From: Cohnella candidum
GTDB taxonomy: Bacteria; Bacillota; Bacilli; Paenibacillales; Paenibacillaceae
Reading direction: 5' to 3'
Assembly (NCBI RefSeq): GCF_003713065.1
Contig: NZ_CP033433.1
Span: 3,287,001-3,351,000, forward strand
Length of the DNA: 64,000 nucleotides
Shown here: positions 47,415 to 54,922 of the stretch, piece by piece
Layout: the number at the start of each line of letters is the position of its first letter
How positions within the stretch are numbered: the stretch's first letter is position 1
Notes under the pieces: model-generated
The model's database searches: none
What the model was told of the DNA's origin: nothing
Seen by the model: only the letters and a program-made list of their open reading frames with translations
Translations under genes and position numbers: made by a program

Positions 47415-48053
47415 CTACATTCGATTCAAGACGACACCTACGATTTTGGCCCGAACGTGCTCCAGTCTCTCCATTGCCTGCATCGCTTCCTTCTGCCTGA
47501 CTTTTCCCGCTCTCACCACGAACACGACGCCGTCGCAGAAAGCGGACAGCACTTGCGAATCCGTCACGTTCAGCAAACAGGATGCGTCGATCAGGATGAG
47601 GTCGTAACGGGTCCTCAGCTCCTCGAGGAGCTTCAGCATCCGTTCCGATCCGAGCATTTCGGACGGATAGACGGTGGCCGGCCCCGCGGCCATCAGGGAC
47701 AAGTTCGGCACGGAAAGCTCCTGCACGGCATGCTCGATCGTGCAGCTTTCGGACAGCACGCTGGTCAGCCCCAGCCGGTTGGACGCCGAGAACAAGCGGT
47801 GAAGCGCCGGTTTGCGCAGGTTGGCGTCCACCAGCAGCACTTTCTTTTCGGCTTGGGCATACAGGACCGCCAAATTGCTGACGGTCGTCGATTTGCCCTC
47901 GCCGGGTTTGGAGGAGGTCACCGCGAGAACCCGGCGTTCCCGATCCGAGTCGGCGAATTGGATGTTCGTTCGCAAAGCCCGGAACATCTCGGTACGCGGG
48001 GAATCGGGATTCGCGATCGCCACCAGCTTGTGCTTACTGATTAACGCCGACAT
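47415..48053 (-). CDS. BY-kinase (CpsD/CapB-like tyrosine kinase)
   Basis: 212-aa cytoplasmic kinase partner of the Wzz-like protein. Walker A SSKPGEGKST (residues 47-56), Walker A' VLLVDANLRKP (72-82) and Walker B LILIDAS are present. The TEMFRALRTNIQF lead is typical of EpsB/YveL. The C-terminus ends right after VVLNRM, without the usual cluster of autophosphorylated tyrosines. The ATG lies inside the end of the wzz-like gene with AGGTGA upstream. Confidence 0.9.
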   Translation of the reverse strand: MSALISKHKLVAIANPDSPRTEMFRALRTNIQFADSDRERRVLAVTSSKPGEGKSTTVSNLAVLYAQAEKKVLLVDANLRKPALHRLFSASNRLGLTSVLSESCTIEHAVQELSVPNLSLMAAGPATVYPSEMLGSERMLKLLEELRTRYDLILIDASCLLNVTDSQVLSAFCDGVVFVVRAGKVRQKEAMQAMERLEHVRAKIVGVVLNRM

Positions 48054-48756
48054 TGATCGCTTCACCTGCCTTGATTTTCTTCGAAAGCTCCAGATCTTCA
48101 ACTTCACCCGTCTTGAAATCCCCTTTCCGGATGCGGGTTACCGTCGCGAGCAAAGGCTTGCCCAGCATCACGGCCACGTCCTTCTCCGTGCGGATCTTGT
48201 CGTCGAAGTATTCGCGAAGCAGAATCAAGCCGATGGAGGCCATGAACGACAGCACGACCGCGATCGCGAGCTTGCTGGTCAAGCTCTTGGAGACGTTGCG
48301 GGGAGGCTCGGCTTTGCCCGAGTCGCTCAGGATCGTGACGCTGTCCACCTTCATGACTTTCGGGATTTCCTCGCGGAACGTGTCCGCCACCGCATGCACG
48401 ATCGCGGCCGCTTTGTCGGGAGAAGGATCCCTCACCGAAATGCTCATGACCTGGGATTTCTCGGAGGTGCCCACCGAAATGCGCGAAGCGAGCTGCTCGG
48501 AAGTCAGCCCGAGCTCCGGATGGCGGGCGGCGGCCGGATCCATGATCACGGGCGTCGTCAAAATTTCTTTGTACGTATCGGTATACTCCGAAGTCGAAGA
48601 GGTATGGACGATGACCTTCGAGACGGCTTCGTAACTCGGCACGGCATACTTGTCGTGGTAGTAAAATACGGATCCGCCGAATACGGCGGCCATCAGGACC
48701 ATGAACCACGCCCTGCGAAACAACAGCCTCAGCAATTCCTTCAATTCCGGTTCCAT
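48034..48756 (-). CDS. Wzz/YveK-type chain-length determinant protein
   Basis: 240-aa membrane adaptor. Helix 1 (residues 15-32, AWFMVLMAAVFGGSVFYY), an extracellular helical region (Wzz domain; SYEAVSKVIVHTSSTSEYTDTYKEI) and helix 2 (LAIAVVLSFMASIGLILLREY) are followed by a cytoplasmic tail for the kinase. The pair corresponds to EpsA/EpsB. AAGGGG precedes the ATG, and the promoter carries operator sites 6 and 7. Confidence 0.92.
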   Translation of the reverse strand: MEPELKELLRLLFRRAWFMVLMAAVFGGSVFYYHDKYAVPSYEAVSKVIVHTSSTSEYTDTYKEILTTPVIMDPAAARHPELGLTSEQLASRISVGTSEKSQVMSISVRDPSPDKAAAIVHAVADTFREEIPKVMKVDSVTILSDSGKAEPPRNVSKSLTSKLAIAVVLSFMASIGLILLREYFDDKIRTEKDVAVMLGKPLLATVTRIRKGDFKTGEVEDLELSKKIKAGEAINVGVNQ

Positions 48757-48774
48757 GATCGGTTCGCCCCTTGA

Positions 48775-48789
48775 GATACACGTTGTATC
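48775..48789. promoter_or_regulatory. GATACA-N3-TGTATC palindrome, site 6 (perfect)
   Basis: GATACACGTTGTATC is a perfect palindrome around the central base. It lies just downstream of the predicted wzz transcription start, 34 bp from site 7. Confidence 0.85.
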
Positions 48790-48801
48790 TTATGCCTCTT
48801 C

Positions 48802-48830
48802 ACGATACGATACAAAATGTAACATGTCAA
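48802..48830 (-). promoter_or_regulatory. wzz promoter with operator site 7 in spacer
   Basis: On the minus strand TTGACA (48830-48825), 17 bases, TATCGT (48807-48802). Palindrome GATACAAAATGTAAC (48809-48823) fills the spacer with one base left on each side, the same architecture as the wzx promoter. The -35 box is four bases from the stop of the upstream aminotransferase gene. Confidence 0.8.
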
Positions 48831-48833
48831 GCG

Positions 48834-50123
48834 TTATCGTACCCGGAACAGGGGCTCCAACGGCTTGCAGCGAAGCCGGTTCTCCAGATCGCCGCGGGTG
48901 AGCGCGGTTTCGAGCTGCTGCAGGAATTCGTCGTAAGCGAGCAGGAGCCGGGCCGCGTCCTCGTCGGTATGCGAATAGCTGACGGTATGGGCGCCCAGCG
49001 TGAGAATGCCCCGGGCCAGCATTTCTTGCAAATAGAAGGTTTTGATGTCCCAGGAGCTGTACCGGTCGGTGTCCCGGATGCTCAGAAACGACCACGACGG
49101 ACTGCCGGTCACCGACAGGACCGACTCCAGACCGTGCAGTTCGATGGAATCGCGAATGCCGTCCATGATTTTACGCCCGACGCGGTGGATCGAGCTGATC
49201 ACAGGGTACGTCTCCAGCCTGCGCAGGGTCGCAAGCGTCGCCGCCAGGGACAGCGTTTCCCCTCCGAACGTAAACGAATAGAAAATATCCTCCATTTTCA
49301 TCATGAGGTCGCGTTTTCCCACGATGGCCGAGATCGGGTAACCGTTGGCCATTCCTTTGCCGAACGTCGCGAGGTCCGGCGTCACGCCGAACAGACGCTG
49401 CGCGCCCCCGATGTCGAAGCGGAATCCGGTGACCGTCTCGTCGAAAATGAGGACCGTACCGTGATTGCGGCATAGAGCCTGGATACCCTGCAGGAATTCG
49501 GGAGTCGGTTCGGTCGAGTTCATCGGCTCGAGAATGACGGCGGCGAATTCGCCCGGGTAATCCGAAAACAATTTCTCCAGCGTATCGAGACGGTTGAAGG
49601 TAAAAGAATGGGTCAGCTCGCGAACCGCCTTCGGAACGCCGAGATGACGCGCGGTCGAACCGATGTACCAGTCCTGCCAGCCGTGGTAACCGCACACCGC
49701 GACGCGTTCCCGCGACGTGTAGGCCCGGGCCAGCCGGACCGCGCCGGCCGTGGCGTCGGAGCCGTTTTTGCCGAAACGCGCCATCTCGGCGCACGGAATG
49801 AGCTCCGTCAGTTTCTCCGAGACCTGCATTTCCAGCCGGTGCGGCAAGCTGAACGAAACTCCGTTGTCCATCTGGCGCCGGACCGCGTCGTCGACGAACG
49901 GGTCGCGGTAGCCGAGCAGCACGGCCCCCAGGCTGTTCACGAAATCGATGTATTCGTTGCCGTCCGCGTCCCACACCCGGCTGCCGAGCCCTTTTTCGAT
50001 GAAATAGGGAGAGACGCCGAGCGGGTATTGGGTTTTGCTTTTGCTGAACGTTTGGCTGCCGAGCGGAATCGTGTGCAGGGCTCTTTCCAGCAATCTTTCC
50101 GATTGCGCGTATCGACTGGACAT
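48834..50123 (-). CDS. Class III aminotransferase (GSA-aminomutase-like)
   Basis: 429-aa PLP enzyme. VWDADGNEYIDFVNSLGAVLLGY, GKNGSDATAGAVRLARAYT, GYHGWQDWY, LIFDETVTGFR and the PLP lysine in DLATFGKGMANGYPISA are class III hallmarks, closest to glutamate-1-semialdehyde aminomutase. The absence of haem genes and the company of an aldo-keto reductase and SpsF point to sugar modification in the surface glycan. AGGTGA precedes the ATG. Confidence 0.88.
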   Translation of the reverse strand: MSSRYAQSERLLERALHTIPLGSQTFSKSKTQYPLGVSPYFIEKGLGSRVWDADGNEYIDFVNSLGAVLLGYRDPFVDDAVRRQMDNGVSFSLPHRLEMQVSEKLTELIPCAEMARFGKNGSDATAGAVRLARAYTSRERVAVCGYHGWQDWYIGSTARHLGVPKAVRELTHSFTFNRLDTLEKLFSDYPGEFAAVILEPMNSTEPTPEFLQGIQALCRNHGTVLIFDETVTGFRFDIGGAQRLFGVTPDLATFGKGMANGYPISAIVGKRDLMMKMEDIFYSFTFGGETLSLAATLATLRRLETYPVISSIHRVGRKIMDGIRDSIELHGLESVLSVTGSPSWSFLSIRDTDRYSSWDIKTFYLQEMLARGILTLGAHTVSYSHTDEDAARLLLAYDEFLQQLETALTRGDLENRLRCKPLEPLFRVR

Positions 50124-50174
50124 GGTTTCACCTGATTTCTTGGGATTGGGTGGATCGGATCATTCTTGTATGGC

Positions 50175-51068
50175 TTAAAGCTTCCACTGGGAAGGATTCA
50201 ACAACGCCGGGTCGCGCGCCGCGAAAGGAGCGAACTCGTCGGACCGGCGGCGGAGGCCGTTGCGCAGCGCGGCGGCGAGCTGGAGCAGTTGGGCGCGGTC
50301 ATTCACGCCGCATACGAAAGCATCCACTTCCGCCAGCCCGTCCACGTAGGAGAGGGCCGCTTCTACCGCATCAAGTCCCGTGCGCTGGAGAAACAGAGCG
50401 TAGCCTTCGAGATGCCGGGCATACGGCCGGAAATAGGCGGGGATCTCATCCTTGTCCATCAACAAGAGGCCCTGCAGGAAAACCGACCGGGCATGGACCT
50501 CGATCCCCCGCTCCTTGCATTTGCGGAGTGCTCCACTGCGGATCAGCCGCTGGTCGAAAACGTTGACGGGCGCCTGCAGCAGCTGGAGCGGATAACGCTC
50601 CGCCAGCCCCTCGACGTCGTCTTCGGCGTAGACGGACACCCCGACCTTCTCCACCAGGCCCCGCCGTCTGCAGCCCAGCAGCCATTCCATGATTTCGTCG
50701 CCCTGCGGGGACAGCAAGTCTCCCGCCCGGTGCAGCAGCAGCCCGTAGACGGAGGGCTGACGCAGCCTGCCGAGGGACTGCTCCAGCAGCCGGTCCGCCT
50801 CAGCAGCGTCGAAGCGGCCGCCGTCTGCCGCAAGCAGGGAAGGCATCTTCGTCACGATATCGAAGCCGTGATTCCCCCAAAGCCGGCTGCCCAGCACCTC
50901 TTCGCTCTCCCCGTACAGCACGGCCGTATCCAGAACCCGAACGCCCAGCTCTTGCGCCGTTTCGAGAATCGCCCGCACCTCTTCGGGAGCCGTCTGCCCT
51001 TGGCGGTTGGACACGCCGTACGGCAAGCCGAATTGAACGGTCCCGAGACCCAGCTTCGTTTTGTTCAT
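50175..51068 (-). CDS. Aldo-keto reductase family oxidoreductase
   Basis: 297-aa TIM-barrel NADPH enzyme. KLGLGTVQFGLPYGVSNRQGQ opens the fold; VLDTAVLYGESEEVLG carries the catalytic Asp and Tyr, VTKMPS the Lys and LLLHRAGDLL the His. VGVSVYAEDDV is typical of the AKRs found next to SpsF-type genes. The start at 51068 has AAGGAG; upstream in-frame sequence is not homologous. Likely reduces a sugar-nucleotide or keto-sugar intermediate. Confidence 0.88.
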   Translation of the reverse strand: MNKTKLGLGTVQFGLPYGVSNRQGQTAPEEVRAILETAQELGVRVLDTAVLYGESEEVLGSRLWGNHGFDIVTKMPSLLAADGGRFDAAEADRLLEQSLGRLRQPSVYGLLLHRAGDLLSPQGDEIMEWLLGCRRRGLVEKVGVSVYAEDDVEGLAERYPLQLLQAPVNVFDQRLIRSGALRKCKERGIEVHARSVFLQGLLLMDKDEIPAYFRPYARHLEGYALFLQRTGLDAVEAALSYVDGLAEVDAFVCGVNDRAQLLQLAAALRNGLRRRSDEFAPFAARDPALLNPSQWKL

Positions 51069-51118
51069 TTGACGAGCCTCTCCTTTGACAGCCGCTTGCG
51101 GTATTCGAGCGGGTCCGC

Positions 51119-51895
51119 TCATTTGACCTTCCGGTCCGCCGCGAGAGACTTCATCTCTCCTTCGTTGCGGAGGATTCCTTCGTTCCGCCCGGTCAAGTCC
51201 GAATGGCTTTCGATCAGCGAAAGCCATTCGGGGAACGAGACCTCTCGAGGCTCCCACCCCTTGTCCGAGGCCAGGCTCACGAGTGCGGTCAGAAAGCTCC
51301 AATCCCGCTCTTCGTCCAACGTCCACCTGTAGTGGGAATAGTCCTTCTCGCAGCGGATATGGTCCTGGGGAAACAGGTCCGGACGGTTTCTCATGTAAGG
51401 CGTGACGTGTTCGCGCTCGGACGCCCATTCCGACTGGCGCCATGCCTGGTACAGCGCCTCGATGGTGAACACCTCGACATCCAGCCCGTCGGGATACGTC
51501 GGCGGATTGATGTTGGAAACATAGCGCAGCTCCGGCTGGCCTTCATTGAACCTTGCGACCACGGCGTCCACGACGGCCGGATCGATTAAGGGACAATCTC
51601 CCGTAATGCGTACCACGGCGTCCGCCCGGATGGCTCTCGCCGCCCGGTAATAGCGGTCCAGCACATCGTGCTCGCTTCCTCGAAACACCGGAATGCCGAG
51701 CCGTTTGAGCGTTTCCGCGAATTCGTCGTCGGCGGCCGATTCGCCCGTCGCCACGACGATTTGGTCCAGGTTCCTGCATTTGGACAACCGCTCGTAGATC
51801 CATTGAATGACCGGCACCCCGCCGAGAGGCCGGAGCACTTTGCCCGGCAGCCGCGTGGAGCCCATGCGCGCCTGCACGATGGCGGCGATTCTCAT
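51119..51895 (-). CDS. SpsF-type cytidylyltransferase
   Basis: 258 aa. AAIVQARMGSTRLPGKVLRPLGGVPVI is the nucleotidyltransferase start (R-x-G-S-T-R-L-P-G-K), followed by RGSEHDVLDRYYRAA, RITGDCPLIDP and YVSNINPPTYPDGLDVEVF. SpsF-like enzymes activate sugars with CTP in spore-coat and flagellin glycosylation loci. No PseF is visible in the window, so this is the best candidate for CMP activation of the nonulosonic acid. First gene of a three-gene operon; GGGGGGAA lies upstream. Confidence 0.88.
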   Translation of the reverse strand: MRIAAIVQARMGSTRLPGKVLRPLGGVPVIQWIYERLSKCRNLDQIVVATGESAADDEFAETLKRLGIPVFRGSEHDVLDRYYRAARAIRADAVVRITGDCPLIDPAVVDAVVARFNEGQPELRYVSNINPPTYPDGLDVEVFTIEALYQAWRQSEWASEREHVTPYMRNRPDLFPQDHIRCEKDYSHYRWTLDEERDWSFLTALVSLASDKGWEPREVSFPEWLSLIESHSDLTGRNEGILRNEGEMKSLAADRKVK

Positions 51896-51926
51896 CTTTG
51901 GTTCCCCCCGTGTCGGAAAAGTAGGA

Positions 51927-51955
51927 TTGACTCTTGACAGAGATTAGTATAAATT
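51927..51955 (+). promoter_or_regulatory. Promoter of the COG4310 operon
   Basis: TTGACT (51927-51932), 17 bases, TAAATT (51950-51955). The -10 box is identical to that of the wzx operon and overlaps the -10 box of the divergent spsF promoter. Confidence 0.6.
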
Positions 51956-51974
51956 AAATGCAAGATTGATACAA
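51946..51974 (-). promoter_or_regulatory. Promoter of the spsF operon
   Basis: On the minus strand TTGTAT (51974-51969), 17 bases, TATACT (51951-51946). The -35 box lies within palindrome site 8. Confidence 0.55.
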
Positions 51975-51982
51975 TATGTAAC
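51968..51982. promoter_or_regulatory. GATACA-N3-TGTATC palindrome, site 8
   Basis: GATACAATATGTAAC covers the -35 box of the minus-strand promoter and lies just after the predicted plus-strand start, so one bound protein could control both directions. Confidence 0.75.
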
Positions 51983-52021
51983 AAATTTTCTTCGTAAGTA
52001 TACTAATTGGAGCGTGAAAAT

Positions 52022-53329
52022 GTGGAGGCGGAGCGTCGCAAGGAACGGATGAAAACGATGATTGACCGGTACTACAGGCTGAACCGGGTGTCGGTCGCGG
52101 ACGATACCAGCCTGTTCGCGAGGGAGCTCGCCGAGGAGTTGGGAGTGGGCGTCCTTTCGCTGTCCACGGGCACCCCTTGCCTGACTTGGGCCGTGCCCCG
52201 TAAATGGGTCGTGAAAGAAGCGTTTATCGAAACGCTGGACGGCAAGCGGATCGCCGATTACGCCTGGCACCCGCTGTACCTGAATTCCTACTCGGCCCCC
52301 TTTTCCGGCATCCTCAGCCGGGAGGAGCTCATGAAGCACGTATCCTCCCATCCGGTTTTGGAAGACCGCCTAATATACCTCAACCGCTGGCAGTACCACC
52401 GGGAGCATACCCAATGGGGCTTCAGCGTTCCGGCCAACGTCGTGAAGGAAATGACGGACGAAGCTTACCGCGTCCATATCGACGTTTCCTTCGAAGAGGG
52501 ACAGCTCGACGTCATCGACTGGATTCTCCCGGGAGAAACCGAAGAGACGATCTTCTTCGCCGCCCACACCTGCCACCCCGGCCAGGTGAACGACGGAATC
52601 GCCTGTATGGCCGTGCTGGTCGAGCTTTTCCGGCACCTGCAGACCTTGCCGAGGCGCAAGTACACGTACCGGCTCATCATGGGGCCGGAATACTTCGCGG
52701 CGGCTGCCGTCCTGGAGCACGGCCGGGACGTGAAAAACCTGCGCTATGGCTATTACCTGGACATGGTGGCCAACCTGCTGCCCATGAGCTATTCCGCCTC
52801 GTTCGCCGGCAACAGCTACGCGGACCGCATCACGCGCAGCGTCCTCCGGAATTACGAAGCGGGGCGCCTGGATGCCCCATACCGCAGCCTGTACGGGAAC
52901 GACGAAATGTTCTACGACGGGCCGGGATTCGAAATTCCGACCGTCTGCCTCGCCCGGCATCCTTTTCCTTACTACCACACGGATTGGGACGACCTCGCCC
53001 ATTGCGACTTCGAAGGGCTCGAGGAAACGTTCCGCATCCTGACCGATATCGTCGCCACGTTCGAAGCCGACTGCGTCCCGGTCCGGACCTACGAAGGTCC
53101 TCTTTACTTGAGCGGATACAACTTGTACATCGATCCGCTGAAGGATCCCAAAGGCTACAACGCCCTTCAGGCGATCCAGATTTACATGAACGGGGAAAGA
53201 AGCTTGCTGGAAATCGCGGAGAAAGCGGACGTCTCGTTCTCGTTCGTTCACGAATTTTACAGCGAATTGCTCAAACACGGGTTGGCCGTCGAGAAGCCGG
53301 CTCTGATCCCGGAGGAGGCCGTTTCATGA
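52022..53329 (+). CDS. COG4310/DUF4910 aminopeptidase-like protein, divergent copy
   Basis: 435 aa. It has the DUF4910 layout: N-terminal lead (TWAVPRKWVVKEAFIETLDGKRI), a small inserted domain, an M28-like catalytic fold and a C-terminal winged helix (GERSLLEIAEKADVSFSFVHEFYSELLKHGL). Metal-site segments are altered but still carry ligands: AAHTCHPGQVNDGIA, MGPEYFAAAAVL, GNDEMFYDGPG and YYHTDWDD. The family is annotated as polysaccharide-biosynthesis associated, with no proven reaction. GTG start at 52022 with GGAG nine bases upstream. First of three genes. Confidence 0.82.
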   Translation: MEAERRKERMKTMIDRYYRLNRVSVADDTSLFARELAEELGVGVLSLSTGTPCLTWAVPRKWVVKEAFIETLDGKRIADYAWHPLYLNSYSAPFSGILSREELMKHVSSHPVLEDRLIYLNRWQYHREHTQWGFSVPANVVKEMTDEAYRVHIDVSFEEGQLDVIDWILPGETEETIFFAAHTCHPGQVNDGIACMAVLVELFRHLQTLPRRKYTYRLIMGPEYFAAAAVLEHGRDVKNLRYGYYLDMVANLLPMSYSASFAGNSYADRITRSVLRNYEAGRLDAPYRSLYGNDEMFYDGPGFEIPTVCLARHPFPYYHTDWDDLAHCDFEGLEETFRILTDIVATFEADCVPVRTYEGPLYLSGYNLYIDPLKDPKGYNALQAIQIYMNGERSLLEIAEKADVSFSFVHEFYSELLKHGLAVEKPALIPEEAVS

Positions 53330-54906
53330 GAAGCTACCAAAGCCATCTTCAGCATGCGTCGGCTGCAAATGCCGCCGTCGCGCGGAAACCGACGTTCCGT
53401 TCGTCCGCGATCTTTCCGGTGTTCCATTTGAAGGGCGTGCGGACCCGCATCGCTTTTCTCGGCTATTGGATGGTCAAACGAAGCATTCCGGAGATCCATT
53501 CCGTCGTCACATTGCGTTCGATCCACGGCACCCCGTTGTACCGTCGCTCTGAACGCATCACCGAAGCGAAAGCCTACCGCGTCGAGGCGGAGGATCTGCT
53601 GGCCTGGGCCGGTATGAACCCGGAAGCCGAATTTACCGGCAGTCTGGAAATCGAATTCTACTCCTCCCGTGACCTCGTCTATCCCTATCCGGCCGTTGTC
53701 GTGCAATATTACGGCCCGGAATTCGGAACGATCGTCCACACGGCTCAGCGGGTATTTAATGACGCGGAAGACCGCAACGCCAACCTCGAGTCCGTCGTTC
53801 CCGAAGCCGGCTTCAACATTTACGCCGACGACGACCGGGAACCGTTCTTCGCGTTCGTGAACGGCTGCGATCCGGTACGGGACGGCCGCATCGCTATGAA
53901 GTTCTACAACAGCAAACGCGAGACGCTGGAATGCTTGATTCCGGTTTCGCAGCTGCTCCCTTACGAGACGACGATCGTCCATCCGGATCGGCACGTCGAT
54001 CTGCAGGGCTTCCTCGGCGGCAAGCCGGGCACGGCGCAAATCCAGTTCGACGTTGCGTGGGTGTTCCCCCGCATCATCGCCGGCAACGTCCAGCGCTCGC
54101 GGCAAGGCATCAGCGTCACCCACACCTATTACGACACGTCTTCCCATTCGGGCGACGAGCATTATTGGAAGGACGCGCCCGAAGGCTGGCAGCCGGCCAG
54201 CTTGTTCGTGCCGCTGTCTCTTTCCGGGGACCGCTACACGAACATTAATTTCTACCCGATCTATTCTCCCTCGGAGCTGGAAATCGACCTGGAGCTCTAC
54301 GAGAAGGACGGAACGCTCATCGGCATCGAGAGAAACGTCCACCGGATTGCCCCGATTCACCGGGGACTGCATACCTTGGAACTGAAACCGCTGGCCGAGA
54401 AGTTCGGGGCGGATGCAGAGCGCGCGGCGGGGGCCAACCTGGTCGCCCGCACCGTCCGGGGAAGCCGGCTGCCGACCCGATTGAAAATCGGCCTGGATTA
54501 CGGCATGGGAACCCACGCCTTGCCCTGCAACATTTGCAAAACGATGGACGTCAACAATCCGGCGCTGGAGAACAAACGAAGCTCCTTCCACTGGGCGCCC
54601 GTGCTGGCCGACCAGCAGGATGCCGTCGTATGGGTCGTGAACAGCGCTCCGCTGAATCCTTACGAGCGGAACGCTCCCGTCACGTTGACCTTCTACAGGG
54701 AAGAAGATACGGCCACCCTGACTCGAGAACTGGAACTGCCGCCGAACGGCGTTCACGAAATCCGGCTGAGCGAACATCCGGAGCTGCTCGAATTTTTCGG
54801 CGGGCGGATGGGCTGGTATACGTGCGTGTCCACGAACCCCCACGCGAAGTCCTATTACCTGAGCGAGAGCGCATCCGGCATCGTCGGCGGCGACCACGAC
54901 TTCTGA
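53326..54906 (+). CDS. Unrecognised 526-aa protein between two COG4310 genes
   Basis: 526 aa, no signal peptide and no membrane segment. Composition and alternating hydrophobic pattern suggest stacked beta-sandwich domains (SLEIEFYSSRDLVYPYPAVVVQYYG; TINFYPIYSPSELEIDLELYEKDG-like strands; APVTLTFYREEDTATLTRELELPPNG). Conserved-looking islands include CDPVRDGRIAMKFYNSKRETLECL, a Cys pair (LPCNICK) and SSFHWAPV. I do not recognise a family. GGAGGAGG precedes the ATG, which overlaps the previous stop (ATGA), so it is tightly coupled to the COG4310 gene. Confidence 0.8.
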   Translation: MRSYQSHLQHASAANAAVARKPTFRSSAIFPVFHLKGVRTRIAFLGYWMVKRSIPEIHSVVTLRSIHGTPLYRRSERITEAKAYRVEAEDLLAWAGMNPEAEFTGSLEIEFYSSRDLVYPYPAVVVQYYGPEFGTIVHTAQRVFNDAEDRNANLESVVPEAGFNIYADDDREPFFAFVNGCDPVRDGRIAMKFYNSKRETLECLIPVSQLLPYETTIVHPDRHVDLQGFLGGKPGTAQIQFDVAWVFPRIIAGNVQRSRQGISVTHTYYDTSSHSGDEHYWKDAPEGWQPASLFVPLSLSGDRYTNINFYPIYSPSELEIDLELYEKDGTLIGIERNVHRIAPIHRGLHTLELKPLAEKFGADAERAAGANLVARTVRGSRLPTRLKIGLDYGMGTHALPCNICKTMDVNNPALENKRSSFHWAPVLADQQDAVVWVVNSAPLNPYERNAPVTLTFYREEDTATLTRELELPPNGVHEIRLSEHPELLEFFGGRMGWYTCVSTNPHAKSYYLSESASGIVGGDHDF

Positions 54907-54922
54907 CGGGGGGTTCCAGGGC

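Noticed and set aside
52204..53325. An upstream extension of the 526-aa gene giving one 900-codon frame
   Set aside because: The first 374 codons lie inside the COG4310 gene in another frame. A proper ribosome site and an ATGA overlap mark the real start at 53326.
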